From Nocardiopsis sp. JB363 (lineage in GTDB: Bacteria; Actinomycetota; Actinomycetes; Streptosporangiales; Streptosporangiaceae): DNA of 47,008 nt. Below, piece by piece: positions 24,734 through 33,267 of the stretch; within the stretch, counting starts at the first letter, position 1; each line of letters starts with the position of its first letter. The DNA lies in contig NZ_FRFF01000183.1 in assembly GCF_900143625.1 (NCBI RefSeq), forward strand, positions 1-47,008, read 5' to 3'. A model generated the notes under the pieces. The model made no database searches, had not been told where the DNA came from, and worked only from the letters and a program-made list of their open reading frames with translations. The position numbers were made by a program, and so were the translations under genes.

Positions 24734-25783
24734 TCAGGAGGTCGTACCGCCGGAGAACACGGCCTGTCGGAATGCTCCGCGAAGCTCGGTGATCGGGCCA
24801 CGGTCTCGGGTGTAGAACAGCTTGTTCGTCATGAGGACGGCCCACCGCTCCCGGTGCGGGCAAACCCACGCCCCTGTCCCTGTGAACCCGTAGTGCACCC
24901 ACACATCCTCTTCCGGGGCAGTCTGCGTAGCGGGGTGCCAGAACAGGCCACGCTGAGGTTCGAGCTCGCCGGTCTGTACCCGAAGAGACTCCGCCACCCA
25001 CTTCTCCCCGAACCCCACCCCGTCCACCGCAGTGAGCATGTGCGCCAGGAACCTGCCCACGTCCGGGGCTGTGGAGAACACCCCAGCGATGCCGCACACC
25101 CCACCCAAAAGGCGGGCGGAGAAGTCGTGCGGGATACCCCGCAGATGCCGACCACTCTCGTCGTCCAGCTCGGTGGGAGCGGTACGCCCTGTTTGTTGAG
25201 CAGGCAACGGCCCGAAGCGGGTTTGCCCCATCCCTAGAGGAGCCCACACTCGCTCTCGGGCGAGCACGTCCAGACCCTGACCGGTGAGTTCTTCAGCGAG
25301 GAACCCCAGGATGAGCGCGGCCCGGTCGGTGTACTGCACCTCCTCCCCGGGGGTGTGATGCAACTGTTCAAAGAGGACTCCGCGGCGGATGTCGGTTGCG
25401 TCGGTCCCGTACAGGGCCTTCAGCTGTGCGCGTGGGGGAACCCCCGCGGTATGGGTGAGGAGCTGGCGCACGGTCACCTGGCCCAGGGGCGAGGTGGCCA
25501 GGTCCGGCAGGAGGTGAGCGAGGGAGTCGTCCACGCGCAGATCACCCTTGTCCCAGAGGGTGCCGATCACTGACCAAACCGCTGTGACCTTCGTGAGGGA
25601 AGCGATGTCGAACAGGGTGTCGGGTCGTGTCAGTGTTGTGGGATCGGTGGGGTCTAGGACTCCAATCTGCCCGCCGGCCACGGCGCCAGCGGGGCCGCCG
25701 ACGAGCCAGACCGCCCCGGGCGTCGCTTGCTTCTCCATAGCCTGGTCGAGGAGGGCGTTGATGCGGTCGGCGTCCACGGACAT
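24734..25783 (-). CDS. Serine hydrolase, class C beta-lactamase-like
   Basis: A 349-aa protein of the beta-lactamase/DD-peptidase fold: SLTK (Ser62, Lys65) is the SxxK motif, YTD stands in for YxN, and HYGFTGTG near the C-terminus is the third motif. There is no signal peptide, so it is probably a cytoplasmic esterase or amidase rather than a drug-resistance beta-lactamase. The ATG at 25783 has GGAAGAG upstream. It converges on the first peptide/PIMT pair; a role in handling a peptide product is possible but only from position. Confidence 0.87.
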   Translation of the reverse strand: MSVDADRINALLDQAMEKQATPGAVWLVGGPAGAVAGGQIGVLDPTDPTTLTRPDTLFDIASLTKVTAVWSVIGTLWDKGDLRVDDSLAHLLPDLATSPLGQVTVRQLLTHTAGVPPRAQLKALYGTDATDIRRGVLFEQLHHTPGEEVQYTDRAALILGFLAEELTGQGLDVLARERVWAPLGMGQTRFGPLPAQQTGRTAPTELDDESGRHLRGIPHDFSARLLGGVCGIAGVFSTAPDVGRFLAHMLTAVDGVGFGEKWVAESLRVQTGELEPQRGLFWHPATQTAPEEDVWVHYGFTGTGAWVCPHRERWAVLMTNKLFYTRDRGPITELRGAFRQAVFSGGTTS

Positions 25784-25969
25784 GGGCGGGTCTCTTCCTG
25801 GTCAGGGTCTTTCGCAGGCGAGCCTACTGGTGCTGGAGAAGGTTTTCTGAGAGGTCGCGGAGCACGTTCGCGGGCCAGGACCCGGCGTCGACCAAACTCG
25901 TGGCGGCGCTGTGCGAGGCCGCGGTGCGGCTGGCGCAGAACCCCGGCCCCTCGCCGGGCTGATCTCTGC

Positions 25970-26314
25970 CTAGGGTGCGTCGGCCTGTGTGGGCAGGGTG
26001 GGTCCGACCCGGCGCAGATATTCCAGGCGCTCGTGAAGGATCGGGGTGGGCGCGGCCAGGTCCGTGCGCACGTTCACCGATCGGCGCATGAAAGCGATGA
26101 CGTGGTCGGGAAGGCGCCCGTTCAGGGCGTCGAACGGGATGATGCGGTGCAGGGGGATGGGCCCGTCGGTGCCCTCGGCGCGGGCTCGGAGCACAGCCAC
26201 GGTGATGCGCCAGCCGATGTCGGCGGCCGCGTGGGGGTGGGTGTGCAGCGCAGGTAGGGCGGTGAGCACCGGTGGGTCCAACGCCCGGGTGATGTCCCAC
26301 GTGGGTGTGCTCAT
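25970..26314 (-). CDS. Hypothetical protein (114 aa)
   Basis: Not recognised. The product is soluble, mixed alpha/beta, with no cysteines, signal or membrane segment. The ATG at 26314 is preceded only by a G-rich stretch very close to it, a weak site. Separated from the serine hydrolase by about 185 nt in which I see no clear gene. Confidence 0.5.
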   Translation of the reverse strand: MSTPTWDITRALDPPVLTALPALHTHPHAAADIGWRITVAVLRARAEGTDGPIPLHRIIPFDALNGRLPDHVIAFMRRSVNVRTDLAAPTPILHERLEYLRRVGPTLPTQADAP

Positions 26315-26546
26315 TCCCCCATGGTGCCATTGGTGGTGTTCCTGCCTGGTGGTGACCGTTGTCCGGGTCGAGAATTTTCGGTCGCTGTCGGTGATATGCA
26401 GCGAAAAAACACGGTGTTACCAGTGGGTTTATGTACACCTCACTCCGGTATCTGGCGTCTTATGGGTATCGGCCGCCCCCTCGCTAACCCCTTGCCCCGG
26501 GCGGCGGCCTCCACATCTTCTTTTGTCACAGCCCCTGGAGACCTCT

Positions 26547-27500
26547 GTGTCCGCACGCTCTTTGATACTCACCGCAATGGTCGCGGCCGCCCTGGCCCTG
26601 CCGACCTCTGCGGCGGTGGCCGACACCGCCCCCGCCCCCGGCGACACGTGCACCGTCAAGGACAGCCGCACCCCCGTCACCCTGGACGACGGCACCGTCC
26701 TGGAATGTCAGAAGGACCCCGACAACCCCCGCAACCGGTACTGGGTCATCATCTCCGAACCCGACACCCCCGCCACCCCTGAGGAGGGCGCCGACTGCGA
26801 GGAGGGCGCCGACCCGAGCACTCTGGACGACGGCACGGTCCTGGAGTGTGTGGAGGGCACCTGGACCGCGGTACAGGAAGAGGACCCCGACAACGGCGAC
26901 GGTGACGACACTGGCAACGAGGACGACTCCGAGGACGAAGGCGAGAGTGAGGGTGAGGGTGAGGGCGGCGACACCGACTCCCCCGCCGAGACCACGGTGA
27001 CGTTCACCGACACCTGCGACGGCGTCAGCGGCGAGCTGATCCTCAGCGACGACAAGGGCAAGTTCCGCTACAGCACCTGGCTCGACGACGAGCAGGTCGC
27101 CGACGGTGAGCGTGTGCAGTCCGGTCAGGTGCTGGCCTGGGAGTCCGAGCAGCTCGACCAGATGCGCATGGTCGTCGAGCACAAGCCCAAGGGCAAGGGT
27201 GGCGAGTGGGAGACCGTCGTGGACGTCACCCACACCTGGGAGCAGCTCCAGGACTGCGAGGACGAGGGTGAGAAGGGCGGCACTGACGAGGACGACAAGT
27301 CCACCCCCGCCCCGGGCGACAACGGCAAGGGCGAGGACGGCCCGGCCCAGCAGGCCGGCGCCGGTGGCACTCTGCCGGTGACCGGTGGTGCTTTGGCCGG
27401 GCTGGTCGCTGCGGCTGTGGCCGCGGTGGGTGCCGGTGGTGGCGCCCTGTACCTGGCCCGCAAGCGCAAGGCCGCCGCCGGCGAGGGCGACGGCGCGTAA
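26547..27500 (+). CDS. LPxTG cell-wall-anchored acidic surface protein
   Basis: A 317-aa exported protein. Residues 1-28 are a signal peptide with cleavage expected after AAVA. The mature part has two repeats of LDDGTVLEC (near residues 50 and 95), a very acidic Asp/Glu/Gly linker (~residues 110-145), a central domain with a Cys pair, a second acidic/Gly linker, and a sorting signal: LPVTG, a hydrophobic segment rich in Ala and Gly, then a basic tail beginning ARKRK. It should be covalently attached to peptidoglycan by a class E or F-type sortase. The GTG start at 26547 has GGAG upstream. The binding partner is unknown. Confidence 0.88.
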   Translation: MSARSLILTAMVAAALALPTSAAVADTAPAPGDTCTVKDSRTPVTLDDGTVLECQKDPDNPRNRYWVIISEPDTPATPEEGADCEEGADPSTLDDGTVLECVEGTWTAVQEEDPDNGDGDDTGNEDDSEDEGESEGEGEGGDTDSPAETTVTFTDTCDGVSGELILSDDKGKFRYSTWLDDEQVADGERVQSGQVLAWESEQLDQMRMVVEHKPKGKGGEWETVVDVTHTWEQLQDCEDEGEKGGTDEDDKSTPAPGDNGKGEDGPAQQAGAGGTLPVTGGALAGLVAAAVAAVGAGGGALYLARKRKAAAGEGDGA

Positions 27501-27514
27501 CTACACCCGTATCC

Positions 27515-27546
27515 AGGTGCCCCCGAACTCTCGGTCGGGGGCACCT
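27515..27546 (+). terminator. Hairpin terminator after the surface-protein gene
   Basis: Perfect 12-bp inverted repeat AGGTGCCCCCGA (27515-27526) with its complement (27535-27546), 8-nt loop, 14 nt after the stop codon. T-rich bases follow. Confidence 0.82.
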
Positions 27547-27649
27547 TCGTGTTCTTCAGACGTCCTCGATGGTCGGAACCAGGCCGATGACCACCGCCAC
27601 GTTCCGCGTCTATGCTGCCCAGAGAACACCCGCGACGGAACGGACCCCC

Positions 27650-27979
27650 ATGACCGACTACCTTCAGGTGTCCACGGCGACCGAGACCCGCGAACAGGCA
27701 ATGGAACTGGCAAAATCCCTCGTAGAGGCCAAGCTCGCGGCGGGCGCGCAGATCATCGGTCCGGTGACCTCGGTGTTCTGGCACCTGGGCGAGTTCGGGA
27801 CGGGGGAGGAGTGGCAGCTTCTACTGAAGGCCCGCGCTGACCGGTACCAGCAGATCGAGTCCCACCTGATCGGACACCACCCGTGGACGAACCCCGAGGT
27901 CGTTGCGACCGCGATTGTGGAAGGCTCCCGGGACTGCCTGCGGTGGATCGGGACTACCACGGCTCCCGACCACACCTAG
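27650..27979 (+). CDS. cutA: CutA-type divalent-ion tolerance protein
   Basis: A 109-aa protein matching the CutA1 fold: residues ~20-35 KSLVEAKLAAGAQIIGPVTS, then VFWHLGEFGTGEEWQLLLKA and the C-terminal NPEVVATAIVEGSRDCLRWI. CutA1 forms a trimer resembling PII proteins; its physiological role is still unclear. The cysteine usually found in the LAAC motif is replaced by glycine. The ATG at 27650 gives the family length. Its stop TAG shares the CTAG tetranucleotide with the stop of the convergent regulator gene. Confidence 0.87.
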   Translation: MTDYLQVSTATETREQAMELAKSLVEAKLAAGAQIIGPVTSVFWHLGEFGTGEEWQLLLKARADRYQQIESHLIGHHPWTNPEVVATAIVEGSRDCLRWIGTTTAPDHT

Positions 27980-29241
27980 ACGTTGCTGGCCAGCTCCAGT
28001 GTGTTGGCGACCTCAGACAGACCACGGTGGTGGGCGAGTTCGTCGAGTACCGGAGCGAGCTTCTGGCGTGGCCGCACCGACGCTACACCCGCAGCGAGGG
28101 TCAGCACTCGGGTGGCGGTCGCCGCTGCCTGTTCGACTTCCCCTGCGGACATGTAGGCCGAGGCCAACCAGGTCATGTACAGGGCCTTGTCGCGGGCATG
28201 CGCGTCATCGAACCCGCTGAGCGCTTGTTCCAGGACGGGAACGGCTCGTAGTGGTCGGCCGAGTTCGGACCAGCACCGCCCGGTCATGATCTGCAGTTCG
28301 GTGTGATCGACCCAGGCCGCCCAGTCCGGCTGGGGAGCGTCCGCTCGTTCGGCGAGCGCACCCACTGCCTCTTCCAGAGCACGTTCGGTTTCGCCGGGTT
28401 CTCCGGCCAGCGCATGTGCCCAGGCACGCCGCTCGTGCAAGAGGGCGCGGGCGCTGGGAGGTGCGTGGGGCCCTGCGGTGTGGCAGGACTGGAGGGCGAT
28501 GTGCTCAGCGGCGCGTGGATCGCGTTCTTGATAGGCGAGGAAGGCCAGTGCGTTCGCGGCGAGAACGTGGTCGCCTGCTGTGGTGGCCGCGTGGTGGCTG
28601 TCCTCGTATAGGCCGCGGGCGTCATCGTGGCGTCCGGCGTCGAAGGCTGCCCATCCTGCCTGCTGGGCCTGTTCTGCCAGCACTGACAGTAAATCGCGGC
28701 CGGTGGTCTCGGTGTAGGTGCCTTCACGCAGGAGACGCTTGGTGGCCTGGTACTCCCCGAGATAGACGCGGTGGGTGTCGCCTCCACCGAGGATGTCGTC
28801 CAGACGGCGCAGGCGGGCGGTGCGGTCGCGTAGTTGGTCGGGGAGGCTGCTGCCGAGTCGTTTCCCGGGTACTTGGGGGACAGTGAGGGCGACGGCGAGT
28901 CCGGCGCCTGCCGAAGCGGTGAGGAACTCTCGTCGGCGCACATCGTCTCCGTTCTCCCATGGGCGTGGTGCCAGGCTGACCATGTGGCCGGGGATGCGTA
29001 GAGCGTCCGCGATGGTGGTGATCTTCTCGAACGAGGTGATCCTGCCCCGCCCCCGGGCGAGTAGTCCGACCCGGTCGGGTTTGATCTCGCATGCCTGCGC
29101 GAGCTGGGCGTAGCTGAGGGGGACGGCGGTGTGCGCCAGACGGAACACGGCACCGAAGTCATGGCGGGCGAGCGCGGTCTTGACGTCTTGGCGCAGGAGA
29201 AAGCCCGGGGGTAGAGCGGTCGGCGGTCGGTACGTGGTCAT
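27976..29241 (-). CDS. XRE-family regulator with TPR-like C-terminus
   Basis: A 421-aa protein. The HTH is near residues 35-90 (LSYAQLAQACEIKPDRVGLL, then FEKITTIADALRIPGHMV). A short RRREFLTASAGAGLAVALTV follows, a conserved linker in this regulator group that looks like a Tat signal but is internal; TPR-like helices fill the rest. The ATG at 29241 has AGGA upstream; an in-frame start 6 codons earlier is possible. It is divergent from the 29397-34053 operon and is its likely regulator. Confidence 0.83.
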   Translation of the reverse strand: MTTYRPPTALPPGFLLRQDVKTALARHDFGAVFRLAHTAVPLSYAQLAQACEIKPDRVGLLARGRGRITSFEKITTIADALRIPGHMVSLAPRPWENGDDVRRREFLTASAGAGLAVALTVPQVPGKRLGSSLPDQLRDRTARLRRLDDILGGGDTHRVYLGEYQATKRLLREGTYTETTGRDLLSVLAEQAQQAGWAAFDAGRHDDARGLYEDSHHAATTAGDHVLAANALAFLAYQERDPRAAEHIALQSCHTAGPHAPPSARALLHERRAWAHALAGEPGETERALEEAVGALAERADAPQPDWAAWVDHTELQIMTGRCWSELGRPLRAVPVLEQALSGFDDAHARDKALYMTWLASAYMSAGEVEQAAATATRVLTLAAGVASVRPRQKLAPVLDELAHHRGLSEVANTLELASNV

Positions 29242-29288
29242 AGGGGGGTCCTGTCGCACCGGCGAGCACTAATCGTGGCCACGACCCT

Positions 29289-29318
29289 ACCCATGATGGG
29301 TATCCCCGTCGGGGGGAT
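29289..29318. promoter_or_regulatory. Paired palindromes between the regulator and the 29.4 kb operon
   Basis: ACCCATGATGGGT (29289-29301, 6-1-6 perfect) is followed immediately by ATCCCC...GGGGAT (29302-29307 and 29313-29318). They lie midway between the divergent starts at 29241 and 29397 and are good operator candidates. The arrangement, palindromes beside a divergent XRE/TPR regulator, repeats that at 17246-17279. Confidence 0.5.
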
Positions 29319-29396
29319 GTGGGAATTTCCTGTGCTGCGCACAGTGGGAGGCAGCCCAGCGAGGGCACCGGCATCCACGTCACCCCAGGAGGGGAC

Positions 29397-30134
29397 ATGT
29401 CCCTCACGCTCGCACCGTTCACCGTGCAGTTGCCCGATCACACGTTCAACCCCGGCTGGAACCGCATTCCTGGCCTGTCCGTGGAGGGCAACCTCCTGCA
29501 CATCCACCCTGAAGAGTACTTCTTCCGCCTGGAGTCCACCAGGTGGCGGATCATCGACTGGCAGACCGTGTTCGCCCGGATGCTGCCGATGGAGGAGACC
29601 TCGGACGAGGCCCTGGAGCAGAAGGCGCTGAAGTTCATCGAGGACCACGTCCGTATCACCCACGACCCAGCCGAAGTCGTGGGCGTGGCTTGGCAGGTGT
29701 ACAGCTACCTGTTCCGCACCGAGCACCTGCCCACCCTGGACGTTCCCGGGATCACCGCCGACCACCTCAAGATCCTGGCGGAGGTCTCCACCCTGACCGC
29801 CCTGAACAAGGTGGACGCGGACGGGCGCATCAGTATCGTCGGCCCGGCCTGGTTCTTCGGTGACACCGCCCGTGTCGTCTACGACCTGGACGAGGCCACC
29901 GTCCAGAACCTGGACGAGGTCTTCCACGGTGGCCTGTTCAACGAGAACCGCCGTATCGAGTCCGTCAAGGCCCACACCGCCCTGGGCGGCCGCCTAGTCC
30001 ACGGCTGCCAGTCCGCCCCCTCCCAGAAGGGCGGAGTCGTGGCCCCCTACGGCACCCCCATGGACCGTTTCCGCGACGATCTGGCCGGGTTCCGCGACGC
30101 CTGGATCACCGACGTGCGATCCTTCGGCGCCTGA
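29397..30134 (+). CDS. Hypothetical protein (245 aa), first gene of the radical-SAM operon
   Basis: Not recognised. The ATG has a near-ideal AGGAGGGG Shine-Dalgarno, so it should be strongly translated. The product is soluble with no signal peptide; it has aromatic-rich segments (EEYFFRLESTRWRIIDWQ), a helical middle and a C-terminal region LGGRLVHGCQSAPSQKGG with its single cysteine. A strong hairpin follows the stop and separates it from the enzyme genes. It might be an enzyme of unknown type, or a large substrate or carrier for the downstream enzymes; nothing in the sequence decides. Confidence 0.75.
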   Translation: MSLTLAPFTVQLPDHTFNPGWNRIPGLSVEGNLLHIHPEEYFFRLESTRWRIIDWQTVFARMLPMEETSDEALEQKALKFIEDHVRITHDPAEVVGVAWQVYSYLFRTEHLPTLDVPGITADHLKILAEVSTLTALNKVDADGRISIVGPAWFFGDTARVVYDLDEATVQNLDEVFHGGLFNENRRIESVKAHTALGGRLVHGCQSAPSQKGGVVAPYGTPMDRFRDDLAGFRDAWITDVRSFGA

Positions 30135-30144
30135 CCCTTCCCCT

Positions 30145-30174
30145 GCCGGGGCCCTGGGTCCACAGGGCCCCGGC
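30145..30174 (+). terminator. Strong hairpin between operon genes 1 and 2
   Basis: Perfect 12-bp inverted repeat GCCGGGGCCCTG (30145-30156) with its complement (30163-30174), loop GGTCCA, starting 10 nt after the stop of the 245-aa protein and ending 22 nt before the next start. It has no U tract, so partial termination or mRNA stabilisation is likely. Confidence 0.65.
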
Positions 30175-30196
30175 CCCACACGGCACAGGAGAAACC

Positions 30197-31108
30197 GTGG
30201 AAACACCACAGCTCGACCAGCTTCGCGAAGAGGTCACCATCAAAGCAGGACTCACCCCCACCTCGGTCGAGGTGCTGCACAGTTGGGCCCTGTCCCATGT
30301 GGAGCGCCTCACCCTGCCCGACAACTCCACGGTGATCTTCAAAGCCGCACGCGAGCCCTTCACCCACGAGGACGACGCCCTGACCAGCGCCTGGCAGGCC
30401 GGTGCGACCGTCCCCCGCCTACTCACCTCCGCCCGAGGGGCGACCACCCTGGGCATGCTCATGCAGGACCTGGGCACCTCTGTTCGGGAACCGGACGAGG
30501 ACGACGGAGCCATCGCGGCGGTGCACCTGCACTCCGCGGCGGTGCCCGACTTCCTCGCCCCCGGGGACACCGACTGGCTGGCCTCGCTGCCCCGACGCGC
30601 TTTGCGCACCCTGGATGTGCTCCAAGGACAAGGACGGTGGGAGGAGGCCGGCGACATCGCCACGACGCTGCGCACCATCGCCCAGGCGGCACCCGCACGC
30701 GCCGAGGGCACGATGTTGCGCCCCTACGGGTGGGTCCACAGCGAGTTCCACCCCACCAGCCTGCTCATCACCCACGAGCGCGTGTACGTGTGCGACCTCG
30801 CCCGTGCCTTCCGCGGACCCGGGCTGCTGGACCTGGTGTCCTGGCACGGCACCATCACCCCCGCCGATCCCGACCGGGCCCGCGCCTTCCTCGAACGCTA
30901 CGTGCACGCGGGTGGACCGGCCGAGGCCCTGCACGATCGGGGCGGCCTGGCCGCGCAGGAGTGGGCCTTGGGCTGGCACCGCGTGTGGATCGTGGAGTGG
31001 TACCTGTCCCAGGCCGCCCAGTGGATCGCCGACCCCGCCGCCGACCCGACCTATGAGCGTGTGGTGCGCACCCACACAGCTGAGGCGGCCCAGCTCCTGC
31101 ACGTATGA
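30197..31108 (+). CDS. APH/kinase-fold protein with degenerate catalytic loop
   Basis: A 303-aa protein with the architecture of aminoglycoside phosphotransferase-like kinases. The expected catalytic loop HGDxHxxN reads HSEFHPTSLL from His181: the catalytic Asp is Glu and the Asn is Ser. The following VYVCDLARAF keeps the metal-binding Asp. It may be a pseudokinase or use altered chemistry. GTG 30197 has AGGAG upstream. It is second in the operon, 18 nt before the HAD gene. Confidence 0.72.
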   Translation: METPQLDQLREEVTIKAGLTPTSVEVLHSWALSHVERLTLPDNSTVIFKAAREPFTHEDDALTSAWQAGATVPRLLTSARGATTLGMLMQDLGTSVREPDEDDGAIAAVHLHSAAVPDFLAPGDTDWLASLPRRALRTLDVLQGQGRWEEAGDIATTLRTIAQAAPARAEGTMLRPYGWVHSEFHPTSLLITHERVYVCDLARAFRGPGLLDLVSWHGTITPADPDRARAFLERYVHAGGPAEALHDRGGLAAQEWALGWHRVWIVEWYLSQAAQWIADPAADPTYERVVRTHTAEAAQLLHV

Positions 31109-31126
31109 ACCCCGAAAGGGCCAACA

Positions 31127-31753
31127 ATGGAGACTCCTCCCCCGTACCTGCTGTTGGACGTCGATGGTGTCCTCAATCCCTTCCCAGGCCCCAGCGGATC
31201 GCTCCCGCCCGAGCACCGCCCCCACCGGGTCACCTACAACGGCAACCCGAACGTGCCCGTGTGGCTCCACCCCGACCACGGCATCTGGCTCAACGCCCTG
31301 CACTCCATGGACCTGGTCCGGCCGGTGTGGGCCACGAGTTGGCTGGGCGAGGCCGACCGACTCATCGGTCCCCGGCTCGGCCTGAGCACACTCGGGCACA
31401 TCGACCTCGGCGCACCCGCCGACGTCTTGACCCGGCACCCCAACGGGCACCTGTGGAAACGCGAACCCGTGGCTGCGTGGGCGGGGAACGAAACGTTGGT
31501 GTGGATCGACGACGACTTCGCACAACCCGACCACGACTGGGCGAAACAGCGCGCGGTGGATGGAACGCCCACCCTGCTCATCCAACCCGACCCCTACCGA
31601 GGCCTTCAACGCGAGCACATCGACGCCGTGCGCATGTGGGCCATCGCCGTGATGCGGGACCTCCACACCAGCAGGGAGCACGATGACCACACCAGCCCAG
31701 GTCCACCCGTCCCGACCGGTACGCACACCTCAGGGAACGACCGTCCCCGTTGA
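31127..31753 (+). CDS. HAD-superfamily protein
   Basis: A 208-aa protein with HAD motif I LLLDVDGVLNP (Asp11, Asp13), a motif II-like WATSWL and motif IV VWIDDDF near residue 125. The family comprises phosphatases and phosphotransferases with an aspartyl-phosphate intermediate. It could remove a phosphate added by the neighbouring kinase-fold proteins, but the substrate is unknown. The ATG has AAAGGG upstream. The C-terminus is Thr/Pro-rich and overlaps the next gene by 71 nt. Confidence 0.8.
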   Translation: METPPPYLLLDVDGVLNPFPGPSGSLPPEHRPHRVTYNGNPNVPVWLHPDHGIWLNALHSMDLVRPVWATSWLGEADRLIGPRLGLSTLGHIDLGAPADVLTRHPNGHLWKREPVAAWAGNETLVWIDDDFAQPDHDWAKQRAVDGTPTLLIQPDPYRGLQREHIDAVRMWAIAVMRDLHTSREHDDHTSPGPPVPTGTHTSGNDRPR

Positions 31754-32204
31754 CGAGGACCTGGTGGAGCTGCTCCGACTCCTGTGGGAGCTGGGCGTGC
31801 GCACACGGTCGAGTTGCCAGGACTACGGCGCTCTGCTGGCGTCGTCGGCTCCCGGCTTGCTCGTGGGCGATCCGCGGTGGGTGGACTTCTACACCGGCCG
31901 CGTCTGGGTGGAGATGGACGCCGCACACGCTGAAGACTTGGCGGGTTGGCTCAGCCGGGACGGAGAATTACGTCTGGCCATGTCGCAGTGGGGGATGGCG
32001 GAATCGTGGGTGTGGACACGCCCGATCCTGCCCGACCTGGTGGGAGGTCGGGGCCGCACCGCCGACAGCGCCCACGTGTTCTTTCCTCGACACCACCGCC
32101 AACGGGTGCTGAACGTGCTTCACAGAGAGAAGACACCGAACCCTGGGGCGCGTTCGGGCGGAGCTGGTAACGAGGTGCCTTCACGAAACCGTCACTACCG
32201 GTAA
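31683..32204 (+). CDS. Hypothetical protein (173 aa)
   Basis: Not assigned to a named family. The segment LVELLRLLWELGVRTRSSCQDY is typical of small actinobacterial and phage proteins that carry an SCQ motif, whose function I cannot state. The ATG at 31683 has AGGGAG upstream and starts within the HAD gene. The C-terminal ~30 residues are basic and poorly ordered. Confidence 0.6.
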   Translation: MTTPAQVHPSRPVRTPQGTTVPVDEDLVELLRLLWELGVRTRSSCQDYGALLASSAPGLLVGDPRWVDFYTGRVWVEMDAAHAEDLAGWLSRDGELRLAMSQWGMAESWVWTRPILPDLVGGRGRTADSAHVFFPRHHRQRVLNVLHREKTPNPGARSGGAGNEVPSRNRHYR

Positions 32205-32397
32205 GCGGTCCGGTGGGGCCTGGTCCACATCGAGGGCTGCTTGGAGACACCGGTACCGCGCTGGTGGTCGATGGCCGGATCCAGCCATTTTCGCCACACA
32301 CGGTCCCTGGACGGTTACGGTCTGGGCAGGGTCCCCCAACAGCAACCCGGACTCCGCCCCTGCCGGGTTGTTCCGCCCTACTCACAGGAGATGTGCG

Positions 32398-33258
32398 TTG
32401 ACCATCACCGAACCCTCCGCGTTGGCCACCGGCAAGATCTGGCTGGACGTGACCCGCCAATGCCAGCTGTCCTGCGTCCACTGCTACAACTCCTCCGGCC
32501 CCGACGGCGGGCACGGCACCATGACCGTCCAGGACTGGCTGCGCACCGTCGACCAGGCCGCCCAGGCCGGGGTGGGCATGGTGCAGCTGATCGGCGGTGA
32601 GCCACTGCTGTACCCGCACACGAAGGAGATCGCCGAACACGCCCTGGACCGGAACATGGGCGTGGAGGTGTACTCCAACCTGGTGCACGTCACCGGCCCC
32701 TGGTGGGAGCTGCTCCAGCGGCCGGGCATGAGCCTGGCCACCTCCTACTACAGCGCCGATCCGGACCGGCACAACGCCATGACCGGCCGCCCCGCCTCAC
32801 ACGCCCGCACGCGGGCGAACCTCGTCCGCGCCCTGGAGTTGGGTATCGAGGTGCGGGTCGCGATCATCACCACCGACGGGGCCGGGGTCGATCAGACCCG
32901 CACCGAACTCGAAGGCCTCGGTGTCACCCGCATCGGGGTGGACCGGGTGCGCCCCTACGGGCGCGGCGCCGACACCAGCGAGCCCTCCTGTGAAGGGTTG
33001 TGCGGGGCGTGCGGGGACGGCCGCGCCTCCATCGGGCCGGATGGCAGCGTTGCCCCGTGCGTGTTCTCCTCGTGGATGCGCACGGGAAACGTTCGCGATG
33101 CCGCGCTGGCCGATATTCTGAACGGCCCTCGGATGGCTCAGGCGCGTGCGACGATCACAGCCGGCAAAAACGACCCGCCGCCGAACCCGGTGCCCTGTGA
33201 GCCGGACCGCTGGTGCAGCCCTGGAGTGCCCGACAGTGGCTGCACGCCCCGAACATGA
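32398..33258 (+). CDS. Radical SAM/SPASM-type enzyme
   Basis: A 286-aa radical SAM protein. The [4Fe-4S] motif is CQLSCVHC (Cx3Cx2C) near residue 22, followed by QLIGGEPLLYP. The C-terminus has a SPASM-like cysteine set: CEGLCGAC, GPDGSVAPCVFS with the GNV strand, then CEPDRWC and the final cysteine. SPASM enzymes commonly modify ribosomal peptides or mature other proteins. TTG 32398 is chosen for its AGGAG at 32386-32390; an upstream frame extension has no site. No obvious short precursor gene adjoins it, so the substrate may be the 245-aa protein or something encoded elsewhere. Confidence 0.88.
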   Translation: MTITEPSALATGKIWLDVTRQCQLSCVHCYNSSGPDGGHGTMTVQDWLRTVDQAAQAGVGMVQLIGGEPLLYPHTKEIAEHALDRNMGVEVYSNLVHVTGPWWELLQRPGMSLATSYYSADPDRHNAMTGRPASHARTRANLVRALELGIEVRVAIITTDGAGVDQTRTELEGLGVTRIGVDRVRPYGRGADTSEPSCEGLCGACGDGRASIGPDGSVAPCVFSSWMRTGNVRDAALADILNGPRMAQARATITAGKNDPPPNPVPCEPDRWCSPGVPDSGCTPRT

Positions 33259-33267
33259 GAGCGACTA

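Noticed and set aside
25844..25969. A short rightward frame with protein-like end (LVAALCEAAVRLAQ) after the serine hydrolase start
   Set aside because: No start codon or ribosome-binding site can be found; too short to call.
32213..32401. A 62-codon ORF ending in a TTGA overlap with the radical SAM gene, a possible precursor peptide
   Set aside because: The overlap is attractive, but there is no ribosome-binding site, the third-position GC is near 50% and the composition is not core-like. Kept only as a possibility.
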